The notes beneath the pieces were generated by a model. That model was not told the origin of the DNA. It saw only the letters and a program-made list of their open reading frames with translations, and ran no database searches. The position numbers and the translations under genes were made by a program. Shown here piece by piece: positions 9,117-18,667 of a DNA stretch of 64,000 bases; positions within the stretch are counted from its first letter, which is position 1; the number at the start of each line of letters is the position of its first letter. This stretch comes from Chromatiales bacterium (GTDB lineage: Bacteria; Pseudomonadota; Gammaproteobacteria; Steroidobacterales; GCA-2729495). Where the stretch lies: the NCBI GenBank assembly GCA_020351875.1, contig CP070671.1:32011-96010 (forward strand). Reading direction: 5' to 3'.

Positions 9117-9758
9117 ATGAGCAGTCTGACCGCCAAAGTTTCCCGCACCCAGGCCGAGCGCACCGCGGAGTCCGACGCGCGGATGCTGGGGGCCGCCGTC
9201 GAGCTGATCTGCGAACGCGGTGTGGACGGCACCACGCTGAAAGATGTGGGCGAACGCGCGGGCTACAGTCGCGGGCTCGCGAGTTATCGCTTCGGCAACA
9301 AGGCCGGTTTGTTCTGCTTCATCGTGCGGTCCATCGGCGAAGACTGGCTGCGGGAACTGGGCCAGGCCGTCGGCGACCAGGTTGGGCTGAACGCAATCCT
9401 CGCCGCCACCGATGCGCACTACCGTTTCGTGCTCGAGTCGGCAGACCGGATCCGCGCCTTCTACATCCTCTGGTTTCATTCCATCGGCCCCGACCCGGAG
9501 CTGAAGCAGGTGATTGCGAATATTCACGAGCGCCGCCAGCGGGACGTGGAAGCGTGGATCGAAGGCGGCATCCAGGATCACAGCATCAGCGAAAACGCAG
9601 ACATCCGCGCGACGGCCGAACAATTCTGTGCCGCGATCATCGGCATCGTTTACCAGTGGCTGGTCACGCCGGATGCTCACGAACAGATCCGCGAGCTCCA
9701 CGAAGGCCTGAAACAACAGATGGTTCTTGCGCTGGCCGCCGCCCGGCGCGTTGCCTGA
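9117..9758 (+). CDS. TetR family regulator, first gene of the icmF operon
   Basis: 213 aa. An upstream in-frame ATG at 9066 would place the operator inside the gene, so ATG 9117 is preferred. The N-terminal helix-turn-helix is clear ('[20 protein letters not shown]', '[17 protein letters not shown]'); the rest is an all-helical ligand domain. It is 23 bases from icmF and has its own palindromic operator upstream. This suggests that it represses the whole operon and is relieved by an acyl-CoA or similar ligand, which is inference from context. Confidence 0.9.
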   Translation: MSSLTAKVSRTQAERTAESDARMLGAAVELICERGVDGTTLKDVGERAGYSRGLASYRFGNKAGLFCFIVRSIGEDWLRELGQAVGDQVGLNAILAATDAHYRFVLESADRIRAFYILWFHSIGPDPELKQVIANIHERRQRDVEAWIEGGIQDHSISENADIRATAEQFCAAIIGIVYQWLVTPDAHEQIRELHEGLKQQMVLALAAARRVA

Positions 9759-9781
9759 AACCCCTTATTGAAGGTGTAGTC

Positions 9782-12700
9782 ATGAGCAGTCCTGCAGACA
9801 CTGTCCGATCGGCAACCGAGACCAGCACGGCGCATAGCCCGCTGCGTTTCGTCACGGCCGCATCACTTTTCGACGGCCACGACGCCGCAATCAATGTGAT
9901 GCGCCGGCTGATCCAGTCGAAGGGCGTGGAAGTGATTCACCTGGGGCACAACCGCAGCGTTGCCGACGTGGTGCGCGCGGCGATCCAGGAAGACGCGGAC
10001 GGTATCGCGGTCAGCTCTTACCAGGGCGGGCACAACGAGTACTTTCGCTACATGGTGGACATGCTGCGCGAACACGGTGCCGGGCACATCCGGGTGTTCG
10101 GCGGCGGCGGCGGTACGATCACGCCGGAAGAAATCGCCGCGCTGCATGACTACGGTGTGGAGCGAATCTATCACCCGCACGATGGTATGAACCTGGGTCT
10201 CACCGGGATGATCGACGACCTGGTGCAACGGACCGAGGCCACCCGGCAGCCAACCACAGCGCCGAAGCAGGCCAACCGCACGGACATGCTGTCCGTGGCC
10301 GCCACGTTGTCGGCCCTGGAAGATGGATTGCTGAACGACGCCGAGCTCGAAAAACTCCGCCGGCAGTGGCAACTGGCCGCCGGTCAGACCCCGGTCGTCG
10401 GCATCACCGGCACCGGCGGGGCCGGTAAGAGCAGCGTGACAGATGAACTCCTGTCGCGCTTTTCGCAGTATCACCCGGATCTCAGCATCGCGGTGCTGGC
10501 CGTCGACCCGACCCGCCGGCGCACCGGCGGCGCGCTGCTCGGCGACCGCATCCGGATGAACAGCCTGCGCAACGAATCGATCTTCATGCGCTCCATCGCC
10601 ACGCGGCGCCAGCACCTGGCGACCAGCGCGATGCTCGCAGACGAAGTGCTCTTCCTGAAGTCGCTGGGCTTCGACCTGATCATCGTGGAAACCGCGGGCA
10701 TCGGCCAGAGCGACAGCGAGATCGTCGACCTGGTTGACCTGTCGATGTACGTGATGACCAGCGAGTACGGCGCGGCCAGCCAGCTGGAAAAGATCGACAT
10801 GCTGGACTTCGCGGATATTGTCGTGCTGAACAAATTTGACCGCCGCGGCGCCGAAGACGCGCTGCGCGACATCCGCAAGCAGTGGCGCCGCAACCACGTG
10901 GCTTTCGACACCGCCGACGAGGACATACCCGTTTATCCCACGATCGCGAGCCAGTTCAACGACCCGGGCCTCACGTGGATGTTCGCGCAGCTCTGCGCGA
11001 GGTTGCAGGAAGGCAATGCGGCCGAACAGCGTAACTGGATACCGGAAGCGGACACGAGCGTCCGGGAGCCGCGGGCGACCGTGCTGATTCCCGGCAAACG
11101 CACGCGCTACCTGGCGGAGATCGCGGAGCAGGGTCGCGGCGTAAACGCGAAGATCGAAGCCCTGTGTGACACCGCAAACCGCGTGCAGCACTGCTACGCG
11201 GCGCTGAGCGAACTGGCGGACCCGGAACTGCCCCAGGTGTTGCAGCCCTGCAAGCCGGAGGCGCTGACAGAAGGCGGTGACCGGAGCCTGTCGGTGCTGC
11301 GCCAGCGCTACAACAGCGGCCTAGACGATCTCGGCACCGAGGCGCTGCAGCTGCTGCGCGAATGGCCCGACCGGCTCGCCGGTATCACCGCCGACAAGTA
11401 CAGCTACAAGGTCCGCGATCGCGTGGTCGAAGGCGACAACTACCGGGAGAGCCTGAGTCACCAGCGCATTCCGAAAATCGCGCCGCCGCGCTTCGACGGC
11501 TGGGGTGACCAGCTGCGCTTCCTGATGAAGGAAAACCTGCCGGGCAGCTACCCGTACACCGGTGGCGTTTACCCCTATCGCCGCACCGAAGAAGACCCGA
11601 TCCGGATGTTCGCCGGCGAGGGCACCCCGGAGCGCACGAACCGCCGCTTCCACTACCTTGCGGCCGGCCACACAGCGTCTCGCCTGTCCACGGCCTTTGA
11701 CTCGGTCACGCTGTACGGCGAAGACCCGCACGAGCGGCCGGACATCTACGGCAAGGTGGGCAACTCCGGGGTGTCGATCGCCACCGTGGACGATGCGAAA
11801 AAGCTGTACTCCGGCTTCGACCTGTGTGACCCCACCACGTCGGTGTCCATGACCATCAACGGCCCGGCGCCGACCGTGCTGGCCTTCTATATGAACGCAG
11901 CCATCGACCAGCAGGTCGAGAAATACCTGCTGGAAACGGGCCAGTGGGAAGCGGCGCAGGAAAAGATCGACACCTGGTTCGCCGGCAAGCAGCGGCCGCG
12001 CTATGACGGCGAGCTGCCTGAGGGCAACGACGGCCTGGGCCTGGGGTTACTGGGCATATCCGGCGACAAGGTGATCGATCGCGAGACCTACGAGCGCATC
12101 AAGGCCGAGACGATGAAATCCGTTCGCGGCACGGTGCAGGCCGACATCCTGAAAGAAGACCAGGCGCAGAACACGTGCATCTTCTCCACCGAATTCGCGA
12201 TGCGGGCCATGGGCGACGTGCAGGCCTATTTCATCGAGCATGGCATCCGCAATTTCTACAGCGTGTCCATCAGCGGCTATCACATCGCGGAAGCCGGTGC
12301 GAACCCGATCTCCCAGCTCGCGTTCACGCTGTCGAACGGTTTCACGATCGTCGAGTACTACCTTGCGCGGGGCATGAACATCGATGACTTCTCGCCGAAC
12401 CTGAGCTTTTTCTTCAGCAACGGCATGGACCCGGAGTACTCGGTCATCGGCCGGGTCGCACGCCGGATCTGGGCCCGGGCCATGCGCGAGCGTTACGGTG
12501 CCAGCCCACGCGCCCAGATGCTGAAGTACCACATCCAGACCTCCGGGCGCAGCCTGCACGCGCAGGAAATCAGCTTCAACGACATCCGCACGACCCTGCA
12601 GGCGCTGTACGCGCTGTTCGACAATTGCAACAGCCTGCACACGAATGCCTTCGACGAGGCAATCACTACGCCCACCGAAGGATCAGTGCGCCGCGCAGTG

Positions 12701-13228
12701 GCCATTCAGCTGATCATCAACCGGGAACTGGGGCTGAACTTCTGCGAGAACCCGTGGCAGGGTTCCTTCGTCATCAACGAACTCACGGATCTCGTCGAAG
12801 AAGCCGTGTACGCCGAGTTCGAGCGCATTTCCGAACGCGGCGGCGTGCTGGGGGCGATGGACACGATGTACCAGCGCGGCAAGATCCAGGATGAGAGCCT
12901 TTACTACGAGGCGCAGAAACACGACGGCAGCCTGCCGCTGATCGGCGTGAATACCTTCCTGCCCCCGGCCGGCCAGGAAGACGAGATAACGGAACTGGAA
13001 CTGATGCGTTCCGACGAGGCGGAGAAACAGGCACAGATCGCGTCGGTCAGGAATTTCCATGCGGTGCACGAAGGCGAGACCGGGCCGGCGCTGCAGCGCC
13101 TGCAGCAGGTTGCCCGGGCGCGCGGCAACGTTTTTGAGGAGCTGATGGAAACCGTGAAGACCGCGTCGCTCGGCCAGGTGTCCGACGCGCTCTATTCTGT
13201 CGGCGGCGAATACCGCCGCAACATGTGA
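9782..13228 (+). CDS. icmF: Fused isobutyryl-CoA mutase/GTPase IcmF
   Basis: 1148 aa, close to the usual IcmF size of about 1090. Domain order is diagnostic: N-terminal B12-binding domain ('[13 protein letters not shown]', DxH at Asp31/His33), a G-protein chaperone with P-loop 'GTGGAGKS' near 210-217 and '[15 protein letters not shown]' and 'NKFDRRG', then the TIM-barrel mutase ('[20 protein letters not shown]', '[20 protein letters not shown]'). The enzyme interconverts isobutyryl- and n-butyryl-CoA with adenosylcobalamin, and some homologues act on pivalyl/isovaleryl-CoA; the GTPase domain loads and protects the cofactor. The substrate loop reads 'GGVYPYRR', where IcmFs I recall have Phe. 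It is followed at once by a cobalamin-binding-like gene. Confidence 0.93.
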   Translation: MSSPADTVRSATETSTAHSPLRFVTAASLFDGHDAAINVMRRLIQSKGVEVIHLGHNRSVADVVRAAIQEDADGIAVSSYQGGHNEYFRYMVDMLREHGAGHIRVFGGGGGTITPEEIAALHDYGVERIYHPHDGMNLGLTGMIDDLVQRTEATRQPTTAPKQANRTDMLSVAATLSALEDGLLNDAELEKLRRQWQLAAGQTPVVGITGTGGAGKSSVTDELLSRFSQYHPDLSIAVLAVDPTRRRTGGALLGDRIRMNSLRNESIFMRSIATRRQHLATSAMLADEVLFLKSLGFDLIIVETAGIGQSDSEIVDLVDLSMYVMTSEYGAASQLEKIDMLDFADIVVLNKFDRRGAEDALRDIRKQWRRNHVAFDTADEDIPVYPTIASQFNDPGLTWMFAQLCARLQEGNAAEQRNWIPEADTSVREPRATVLIPGKRTRYLAEIAEQGRGVNAKIEALCDTANRVQHCYAALSELADPELPQVLQPCKPEALTEGGDRSLSVLRQRYNSGLDDLGTEALQLLREWPDRLAGITADKYSYKVRDRVVEGDNYRESLSHQRIPKIAPPRFDGWGDQLRFLMKENLPGSYPYTGGVYPYRRTEEDPIRMFAGEGTPERTNRRFHYLAAGHTASRLSTAFDSVTLYGEDPHERPDIYGKVGNSGVSIATVDDAKKLYSGFDLCDPTTSVSMTINGPAPTVLAFYMNAAIDQQVEKYLLETGQWEAAQEKIDTWFAGKQRPRYDGELPEGNDGLGLGLLGISGDKVIDRETYERIKAETMKSVRGTVQADILKEDQAQNTCIFSTEFAMRAMGDVQAYFIEHGIRNFYSVSISGYHIAEAGANPISQLAFTLSNGFTIVEYYLARGMNIDDFSPNLSFFFSNGMDPEYSVIGRVARRIWARAMRERYGASPRAQMLKYHIQTSGRSLHAQEISFNDIRTTLQALYALFDNCNSLHTNAFDEAITTPTEGSVRRAVAIQLIINRELGLNFCENPWQGSFVINELTDLVEEAVYAEFERISERGGVLGAMDTMYQRGKIQDESLYYEAQKHDGSLPLIGVNTFLPPAGQEDEITELELMRSDEAEKQAQIASVRNFHAVHEGETGPALQRLQQVARARGNVFEELMETVKTASLGQVSDALYSVGGEYRRNM

Positions 13229-14031
13229 CGGACAACCCGCTCATCGACGCCATCGGCACGCGGCACGAACCGGCCGCCGGGCCGGCGCGCATCGTGAGTC
13301 TGGTGCCGAGTGTTACCGAACTGCTGTGCGACCTCGGCCTCGGCGAGCAGCTGGTGGGTCGCACCGGCTTTTGCGTGCACCCGAAAGAACCTCTGCGTGC
13401 CGTGAACAAGGTGGGCGGTACGAAAGACGTGAATCTCGCAGCCATCCGGGAACTGCGGCCCACGCACGTGGTGCTGAACGTGGACGAGAATCGCCGGGAG
13501 ACGGCCGACGCGCTGGCAGAATTCGTGCCGCACCTGGTCGTCACGCACCCGCAGGGCCCACGGGACAACCTCGGCCTGTATCGGTTACTCGGCGGCATCT
13601 TCCATTGTGAAGACCAGGCCGCCCGTCTCGGCCGCGAGCTGGCAGCCCGGCTGGCCGCGCTCGGAAACCAGGCGGCATGGCCTGAACGAAAGGTCCTGTA
13701 CCTGATCTGGCGGGAGCCGTGGATGACCGTGAGTGCCGACACCTACATTGCGCGCATGCTCGAGCTGGTGAACTGGCAGCCCGTGCCGGTACCGGGCGAG
13801 GCCCGCTATCCCGAGATCGAGCTGGCCGAACTGACCGACCTCCCGGACCTGGTGCTGTTGAGCAGTGAGCCCTACCCGTTCCGCGACCGCCACGTGCCGG
13901 AAATCCAGGCCGAACTGGGCGACGCGACCCCGGTGCACCTGATCGCCGGTGACATGGTGTCCTGGTACGGCAGCCGGGCCGTGGCCGGGGTCGCCTACCT
14001 GGAAGACTTCGCCCGGCAGGTGGCGGCATGA
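13225..14031 (+). CDS. BtuF-like periplasmic-binding-fold protein without a signal peptide
   Basis: 268 aa. The GTG start overlaps the icmF stop by 4 bases (GTGA), so translation is coupled. The sequence has the helical-backbone metal/cobalamin receptor fold: '[20 protein letters not shown]', '[20 protein letters not shown]', '[20 protein letters not shown]'. BtuF and its relatives bind cobalamin or iron chelates for ABC importers and carry a signal peptide. This protein starts [15 protein letters not shown] with no hydrophobic leader and no permease nearby. It probably stays in the cytoplasm, where it could bind or buffer cobalamin for IcmF (inference). Confidence 0.85.
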   Translation: MTDNPLIDAIGTRHEPAAGPARIVSLVPSVTELLCDLGLGEQLVGRTGFCVHPKEPLRAVNKVGGTKDVNLAAIRELRPTHVVLNVDENRRETADALAEFVPHLVVTHPQGPRDNLGLYRLLGGIFHCEDQAARLGRELAARLAALGNQAAWPERKVLYLIWREPWMTVSADTYIARMLELVNWQPVPVPGEARYPEIELAELTDLPDLVLLSSEPYPFRDRHVPEIQAELGDATPVHLIAGDMVSWYGSRAVAGVAYLEDFARQVAA

Positions 14032-14246
14032 GCGCGAAGCCGGACGCGGCGTCACCGTGCACGAACGTCTGCGTGATGAACGAGCAGAGCGGTTACTGCC
14101 AGGGCTGCTGGCGCACGCTGGAAGAAATTGCCGGCTGGGGCCGATTCTCAGACGCGCGCAAGGCCGCTATTCTGCAACAGCTGCACACCCGCCGGCGGGA
14201 TGAACGAGAGCAGCCCGTGCCGTCACTGTTATACCCGGAACGCTGA
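14028..14246 (+). CDS. DUF1289 family small cysteine-rich protein
   Basis: 72 aa, overlapping the previous stop by 4 bases (ATGA). Cysteines are arranged as CTNVC, then GYCQGCWRTLEEIAGWG, the hallmark of DUF1289: about 50 residues with four Cys likely to bind a metal, followed by an amphipathic helix. Function of the family is unknown. It ends 3 bases before the MoxR start. Confidence 0.9.
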   Translation: MSAKPDAASPCTNVCVMNEQSGYCQGCWRTLEEIAGWGRFSDARKAAILQQLHTRRRDEREQPVPSLLYPER

Positions 14247-14249
14247 TCC

Positions 14250-15104
14250 ATGACTGACAAACGCTTCGAAGGCTCCGATACCTATGTCGCGACCCGCGAC
14301 CTGATGCTGGCGGTGAATGCGGCGGTCACCCTCGGCCGCCCGATCCTGATCAAGGGCGAACCCGGCACCGGCAAGACCCAGCTCGCGGCGGAAATCGCGA
14401 AGGTGCTCGAGCGGCCCCTGCTGCAGTGGCACATCAAGTCCACGACCAGGGCCCAGCAGGGTCTCTACGAATACGACGCGGTGGCACGGTTGCGCGACTC
14501 GCAGCTCGGTGACGATCGCGTGCAGGACATCGCGAACTACATCGTGCCGGGCACGCTGTGGGAAGCCTTCCAGGCTGATACCCAACCGGTAGTGCTGATC
14601 GACGAGATCGACAAGGCGGACATCGAGTTCCCGAACGACCTGTTGCTGGAACTCGACCGCATGGAGTTCTACGTGTACGAAACCCGGCAGACCGTCCGGG
14701 CCCGGCACCGGCCCATCGTGGTGATCACCAGCAACAACGAGAAGGAACTGCCGGATGCCTTCCTCAGGCGCTGCTTTTTCCACTATATCCAGTTTCCGGA
14801 CACGGCCACGATGGAACAGATCGTCGACGTGCATTACCCGGGCCTGAAGAAAGACCTGCTGAGTGCCGCGTTGAATCGTTTTTACGATGTGCGCGAGGTG
14901 CCCGGCCTGAAGAAGAAGCCCTCCACATCGGAACTCCTCGACTGGCTGAAGCTGCTGCTGGCCGAAGACATCCCGGCTGAAGCCCTGAAAGCCGACGACA
15001 AGCGGAGCTGCATCCCGCCGATGTACGGCGCGTTGCTGAAAAACGAACAGGACGTGCAGCTGTTCGAGAGGCTGGTGTTCCTGAACCGGCGCGATGCTCG
15101 CTGA
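14250..15104 (+). CDS. MoxR-family AAA+ ATPase
   Basis: 284 aa. Walker A is 'GEPGTGKT' at about 36-43, Walker B 'VVLIDEIDKAD' at about 114-124, followed by a sensor 1 segment 'PIVVITSNNEKELPDAFLRR'. MoxR proteins act as chaperones for metal- or cofactor-containing enzyme maturation, usually with a VWA protein encoded next to them, as here. Sitting in the icmF operon, a role in maturing or reactivating a B12- or other cofactor enzyme is possible but not shown. Confidence 0.92.
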   Translation: MTDKRFEGSDTYVATRDLMLAVNAAVTLGRPILIKGEPGTGKTQLAAEIAKVLERPLLQWHIKSTTRAQQGLYEYDAVARLRDSQLGDDRVQDIANYIVPGTLWEAFQADTQPVVLIDEIDKADIEFPNDLLLELDRMEFYVYETRQTVRARHRPIVVITSNNEKELPDAFLRRCFFHYIQFPDTATMEQIVDVHYPGLKKDLLSAALNRFYDVREVPGLKKKPSTSELLDWLKLLLAEDIPAEALKADDKRSCIPPMYGALLKNEQDVQLFERLVFLNRRDAR

Positions 15105-16266
15105 TTTTTTCTTTTCGCTGCGCGACGCGGGGCTGAAGCCCTCGATCACGGAGTACCTGACCCTGCTGGAAGCGCTGAAGGCCGACCAGGCGAACGCGTC
15201 AGTGGACGACTTCTACTACCTGTCGCGCGCCACACTGGTGAAGGACGAGGCGCTGTTCGATCGCTTCGATCGCGTGTTTGGCGTGTTCTTCAAAAACATC
15301 GACGATGCGCTGGACTGGGACCAGCTCGAGATCCCGCTGGAATGGCTGCGCAGCCAGGGCGCGCGCCTGCTGAGCGAGAAAGACCGACAGAAGATCGAAG
15401 CGATGGGTGGCTGGGAACAGCTACTGGAAGAATTTCGCAAGCGCGCCGAGGAGCAGGAAGGGCGCCACCAGGGCGGCGATAAGTGGATCGGCACCGGCGG
15501 CACGTCGCCTTACGGTCACGATGGCTATCACCCGGAAGGCATTCGCGTGGGTGGGAAATCCCGGCACCGGCGCGCGGTGAAAGTCTGGGAAAAACGCGAG
15601 TTCAGGAACCTGGACAGCCAGCGGGAAATCGGCACGCGCAACCTGAAGCTCGCGCTGCGGCGCCTGCGCCGCTTCGCGCGCGAAGGCGCCGCCGATCAGC
15701 TGGACCTGGACGGCACCATCGACGCGACGGCCCGCAACGCCGGTTACCTGGACCTGAAAATGGTGCCCGAGCGGCACAACGCGGTGAAGGTGCTGCTGTG
15801 CCTGGACGTCGGCGGTTCGATGAACCCTCACGTGCGACTTTGCGAGCAGCTGTTTTCCGCCGCCCGCGCAGAGTTCAAGCACCTGGAGTACTACTACTTT
15901 CACAACTGCGTGTACGAAAACCTGTGGCGGGACAATCGCCACCGGCGCACCGAGCTGATTCCCACCGCCGAGGTGCTGCACAAGTACGGCCCGGACTACA
16001 AGCTGATCTTCGTCGGTGATGCCAGCATGAGCCCGTATGAACTCGCTTATGCTGGCGGCAGTGTCGAGCACTGGAACGACGAGCCCGGCGCGCTGTGGCT
16101 GAAACGCCTGTTGAATACCTATGCGAAAGCCATCTGGCTGAACCCGGAACCCGAGCAGCACTGGCGCTACACCCAGTCCGTGGGCATGGTCCGGGAACTG
16201 CTGGAAGACCGCATGTACCCGATGACCCTGCAGGGCCTGGACGCCGGCATCCGGCAACTGCAATAG
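15094..16266 (+). CDS. CoxE-like VWA domain protein, MoxR partner
   Basis: 390 aa. The ATG lies 11 bases inside the MoxR gene. The N-terminal half is helical and charged ('FFFSLRDAGLKPSITEYLTL', the start of many MoxR-linked VWA proteins). The VWA domain begins near residue 230 with 'VLLCLDVGGSMNPHVRLCEQ', where the MIDAS Asp and second Ser are kept but the first Ser is Gly, and it continues 'YYYFHNCVYENLW' and 'LIFVGDASMSPYEL'. It probably acts with the ATPase as a substrate adaptor. Confidence 0.9.
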   Translation: MLADFFFSLRDAGLKPSITEYLTLLEALKADQANASVDDFYYLSRATLVKDEALFDRFDRVFGVFFKNIDDALDWDQLEIPLEWLRSQGARLLSEKDRQKIEAMGGWEQLLEEFRKRAEEQEGRHQGGDKWIGTGGTSPYGHDGYHPEGIRVGGKSRHRRAVKVWEKREFRNLDSQREIGTRNLKLALRRLRRFAREGAADQLDLDGTIDATARNAGYLDLKMVPERHNAVKVLLCLDVGGSMNPHVRLCEQLFSAARAEFKHLEYYYFHNCVYENLWRDNRHRRTELIPTAEVLHKYGPDYKLIFVGDASMSPYELAYAGGSVEHWNDEPGALWLKRLLNTYAKAIWLNPEPEQHWRYTQSVGMVRELLEDRMYPMTLQGLDAGIRQLQ

Positions 16267-16303
16267 ACATACGCTGCCGCAACAACAAGGAGCAACTGGA
16301 GCG

Positions 16304-17092
16304 ATGAGTTACGAGACGCTGAAATTTTCTGTCGCCGGGTCGGTAGCGACCATCACGCTGAACCGGCCTGACGCGGCCAACTCGCTGAATCTCCAGATGG
16401 GCAACGACCTGCTGGCAGCGGCCAACCGCTGTACGTCGGACCCGGCCATCCGCGCGGTGATCCTCACCGCCGAGGGCCGCATGTTCTGCGGCGGCGGCGA
16501 CGTGGGCGGCTTTGCCAAGGCGGAGAACCCCGGCGAACTGCTGCGCGGAATTACCACCGGGCTGCACGCGGCGATTGCGCGTTTCCAGCGCATGGACGCG
16601 CCGCTGGTCATCGCGGTGAACGGTGTGGCTGCCGGCGCCGGCATGAGCATTGCGGCGAGCGGTGACTTCGTGCTGGCCGCGGAGTCGGCCAAGTTCACGA
16701 TGGCCTATACCGGCATCGGGCTGTCGCCGGACGGCAGCAGCACCTGGTTCCTGCCCCGGCTGGTGGGACCGATGAAGGCGAAGGCGCTGATGATGCGCAA
16801 CCCGCTGCTGACGGCCGCCGACGCACTGGAACTGGGCCTGGTCAGCGAAGTGGTGGCCGATGATGAGCTGATGAACGCGGCGACGGCACTCGCAACGGAA
16901 CTGGCCGCCGGACCAACGCGGGCTTACGGTGAAGTGAAACGGCTGGTCGCGGCGAGCCTGGACAGCTCACTGGACGCGCAGATGGAGCGCGAGACCCGGG
17001 CAATTGCGGAACTGGCCAACACCACGGAAGACGCCAGGGCCGGCATCACAGCCTTTGTCGCGAAAGAAAAGCCGGAGTTCAACGGGCGCTGA
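16304..17092 (+). CDS. Enoyl-CoA hydratase/isomerase family protein
   Basis: 262 aa with an AAGGAG site before ATG 16304. Crotonase marks: 'VATITLNRPDAANSLNLQMG', oxyanion-loop 'TAEGRMFCGGGDVGGF', and 'GVAAGAGMSIAASGDFVLAA' followed by 'GIGLSPDGSSTWFLPRLVG'. An acidic residue in 'SPDGSS' is where isomerase/hydratase catalytic residues sit. It closes the icmF operon (37-base gap) and probably handles an acyl-CoA made or consumed by the mutase route. Confidence 0.9.
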   Translation: MSYETLKFSVAGSVATITLNRPDAANSLNLQMGNDLLAAANRCTSDPAIRAVILTAEGRMFCGGGDVGGFAKAENPGELLRGITTGLHAAIARFQRMDAPLVIAVNGVAAGAGMSIAASGDFVLAAESAKFTMAYTGIGLSPDGSSTWFLPRLVGPMKAKALMMRNPLLTAADALELGLVSEVVADDELMNAATALATELAAGPTRAYGEVKRLVAASLDSSLDAQMERETRAIAELANTTEDARAGITAFVAKEKPEFNGR

Positions 17093-17098
17093 CGCGGC

Positions 17099-17770
17099 TC
17101 AGTTGGCGGCCGCGTCCAGGTCCGTCGACGGGCGCAGGTACCGTAACTGGTTTTCCAGGTATTCGAGCAGGTGCTGTTCGCGCGCCGGCTCCGCGTGGGT
17201 CAGCGAACTCACCGCCATGCCTTCCAGGAGGTAACGCGACAGGTCCAGCGCCAGGTCGAAGGCTTCCTTGTCGCTCTGCCATTCCGGGAAGGCCTCGAAG
17301 GCCGTGCGGTACCACTCGTCGTAGAACGCGGCCTGCGCCGGTTCCAGGATCGCGTAGAGTTGCGGGTCGGTGCGCGCGGCTACCGTCAATTCGAAAAACG
17401 CGACGAAGGTCGGGTGGCGCACGTGTTCCCAGTAAGCCTGCACGGCCACGTGCACCCGGCCCTTGCCCGGCGGCGGGGCTTTCTTGATGGAATTGCGAAA
17501 GGCCTTCAGGCGTTTCGAATGCAACTCGTCCACCGCCGCCTTCACCACGTCCATCTTGGACGGGAAGTGGTGCAGCATAGCGCCGCGCGACAAACCGGCG
17601 GCGTGTGCAATACGCGTGGTGGTGGTGCGCGCATAGCCCAGGTCTACGAAACACTGAATCGCCGACTCGATGATCAGGTTGCGGGTCGCGGCACTTTTCT
17701 GTGCCTGCCAGCTGGTGGCCTCATCGGCCGACGCGTCCCCCGGGTCGGCGGCTGGCTCACGTTTTTCCAT
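17099..17770 (-). CDS. TetR family regulator, divergent from an SDR gene
   Basis: 223 aa from ATG 17770, chosen because AGAGGA lies 5-6 bases upstream; longer frames reach 17929 without a site. HTH: '[20 protein letters not shown]' then '[17 protein letters not shown]'. The C-terminal region is an all-helical ligand domain. It is transcribed away from the SDR at 17902 across a 131-base gap with a candidate operator, and it converges tail to tail with the enoyl-CoA hydratase. Confidence 0.9.
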   Translation of the reverse strand: MEKREPAADPGDASADEATSWQAQKSAATRNLIIESAIQCFVDLGYARTTTTRIAHAAGLSRGAMLHHFPSKMDVVKAAVDELHSKRLKAFRNSIKKAPPPGKGRVHVAVQAYWEHVRHPTFVAFFELTVAARTDPQLYAILEPAQAAFYDEWYRTAFEAFPEWQSDKEAFDLALDLSRYLLEGMAVSSLTHAEPAREQHLLEYLENQLRYLRPSTDLDAAAN

Positions 17771-17843
17771 GGACGTCCTCTCGCCCCGACTTCCCTTGGC
17801 ATTCAGCATGGTGCGTCGATGCAAAAAAGTCAAAGGTGTTTGT

Positions 17844-17864
17844 AACCGGACAGCCTGACTGGTT
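17844..17864. promoter_or_regulatory. Candidate operator between divergent tetR and SDR genes
   Basis: AACCGGACAG, a central C, then CTGACTGGTT: inverted repeat matching 8 of 10 positions, centred in the gap between the TetR start (17770) and SDR start (17902). A TetR dimer bound here could control both genes. A second, weaker AT-rich dyad lies at 17824-17841. Confidence 0.4.
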
Positions 17865-17901
17865 AGACTGCAGGCATTGCCAGGTATCGGGGAGACGGGG
17901 A

Positions 17902-18657
17902 ATGGGCAGAGTGGACGGCAAGGTGGCACTGATCACCGGCGCGGCCTCCGGGCTGGGCCGGGCCGATGCGGAAGCCCTCGCGCGAGAGGGCGCCACGGTG
18001 GTGCTGACCGACATCAACGACGAAGCCGGCGAAGCCGCCGCCGCGGCCATTCGTGACAGTGGCGCGCAGGCCAGTTACCTGCACCACAACGTGGCGGAAG
18101 AAGCGAGCTGGCAGCAGGTCATCGCCAGTATCGAGAAACAACACGGCCGCCTGGACGTACTGGTGAACAATGCCGGCATCGTGATCACCGAAGACCCGGA
18201 ACAGTGTTCGCTGGAGAGCTACCGCAAGCAGAACGCGATCATGAACGAGGGCGTGTTCCTGGGCTGCAAGTACGCGATGCCGCTGATGAGCCAGTCCGGC
18301 GGCGGCTCCATCATCAACATGTCATCCACCGCATCCCACCTCGGGTTCCCGGTGTTCTTCGCGTATAGCGCCGCGAAGGGTGCGGTGCGTTCCATGAGCA
18401 AGGCGATTGCGGTGCACTGCCAGATGAAGGGCTACAACATCCGGGTGAACACCATTCACCCCGGCGCCATCGACACACCGATGATCGACCAGACCGCCGC
18501 CGATCTCGGCCTGGGTGAAAAGGAAAACGTGAGCCCGGTGGTCGGGCTCGGGCAGCCCAGGGATGTCGCCAACGCAGTGCTGTTCCTCGCGTCCGACGAA
18601 TCGCGGTTCATCAACGGCACGGAACTCGTGATCGACAATGCACTGATGATCCAGTAG
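17902..18657 (+). CDS. SDR family NAD(P)-dependent oxidoreductase
   Basis: 251 aa from ATG 17902 behind a purine-rich GGGGAGACGGGGA. Classical SDR: '[20 protein letters not shown]' with an Asp after strand 2 ('VVLTDIND', favouring NAD), 'DVLVNNAGI', and the catalytic 'YSAAK' in '[15 protein letters not shown]'. Close in style to 3-alpha/20-beta-hydroxysteroid and cyclopentanol dehydrogenases. Precise alcohol substrate unknown; likely controlled by the divergent TetR. Confidence 0.9.
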   Translation: MGRVDGKVALITGAASGLGRADAEALAREGATVVLTDINDEAGEAAAAAIRDSGAQASYLHHNVAEEASWQQVIASIEKQHGRLDVLVNNAGIVITEDPEQCSLESYRKQNAIMNEGVFLGCKYAMPLMSQSGGGSIINMSSTASHLGFPVFFAYSAAKGAVRSMSKAIAVHCQMKGYNIRVNTIHPGAIDTPMIDQTAADLGLGEKENVSPVVGLGQPRDVANAVLFLASDESRFINGTELVIDNALMIQ

Positions 18658-18667
18658 TGATGACGTC

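Noticed and set aside
9104-9781. Upstream extension of the icmF frame to 9104
   Set aside because: It runs through the tetR gene in another frame and reads as Arg-rich noise; the ATG at 9782 begins the recognisable protein.
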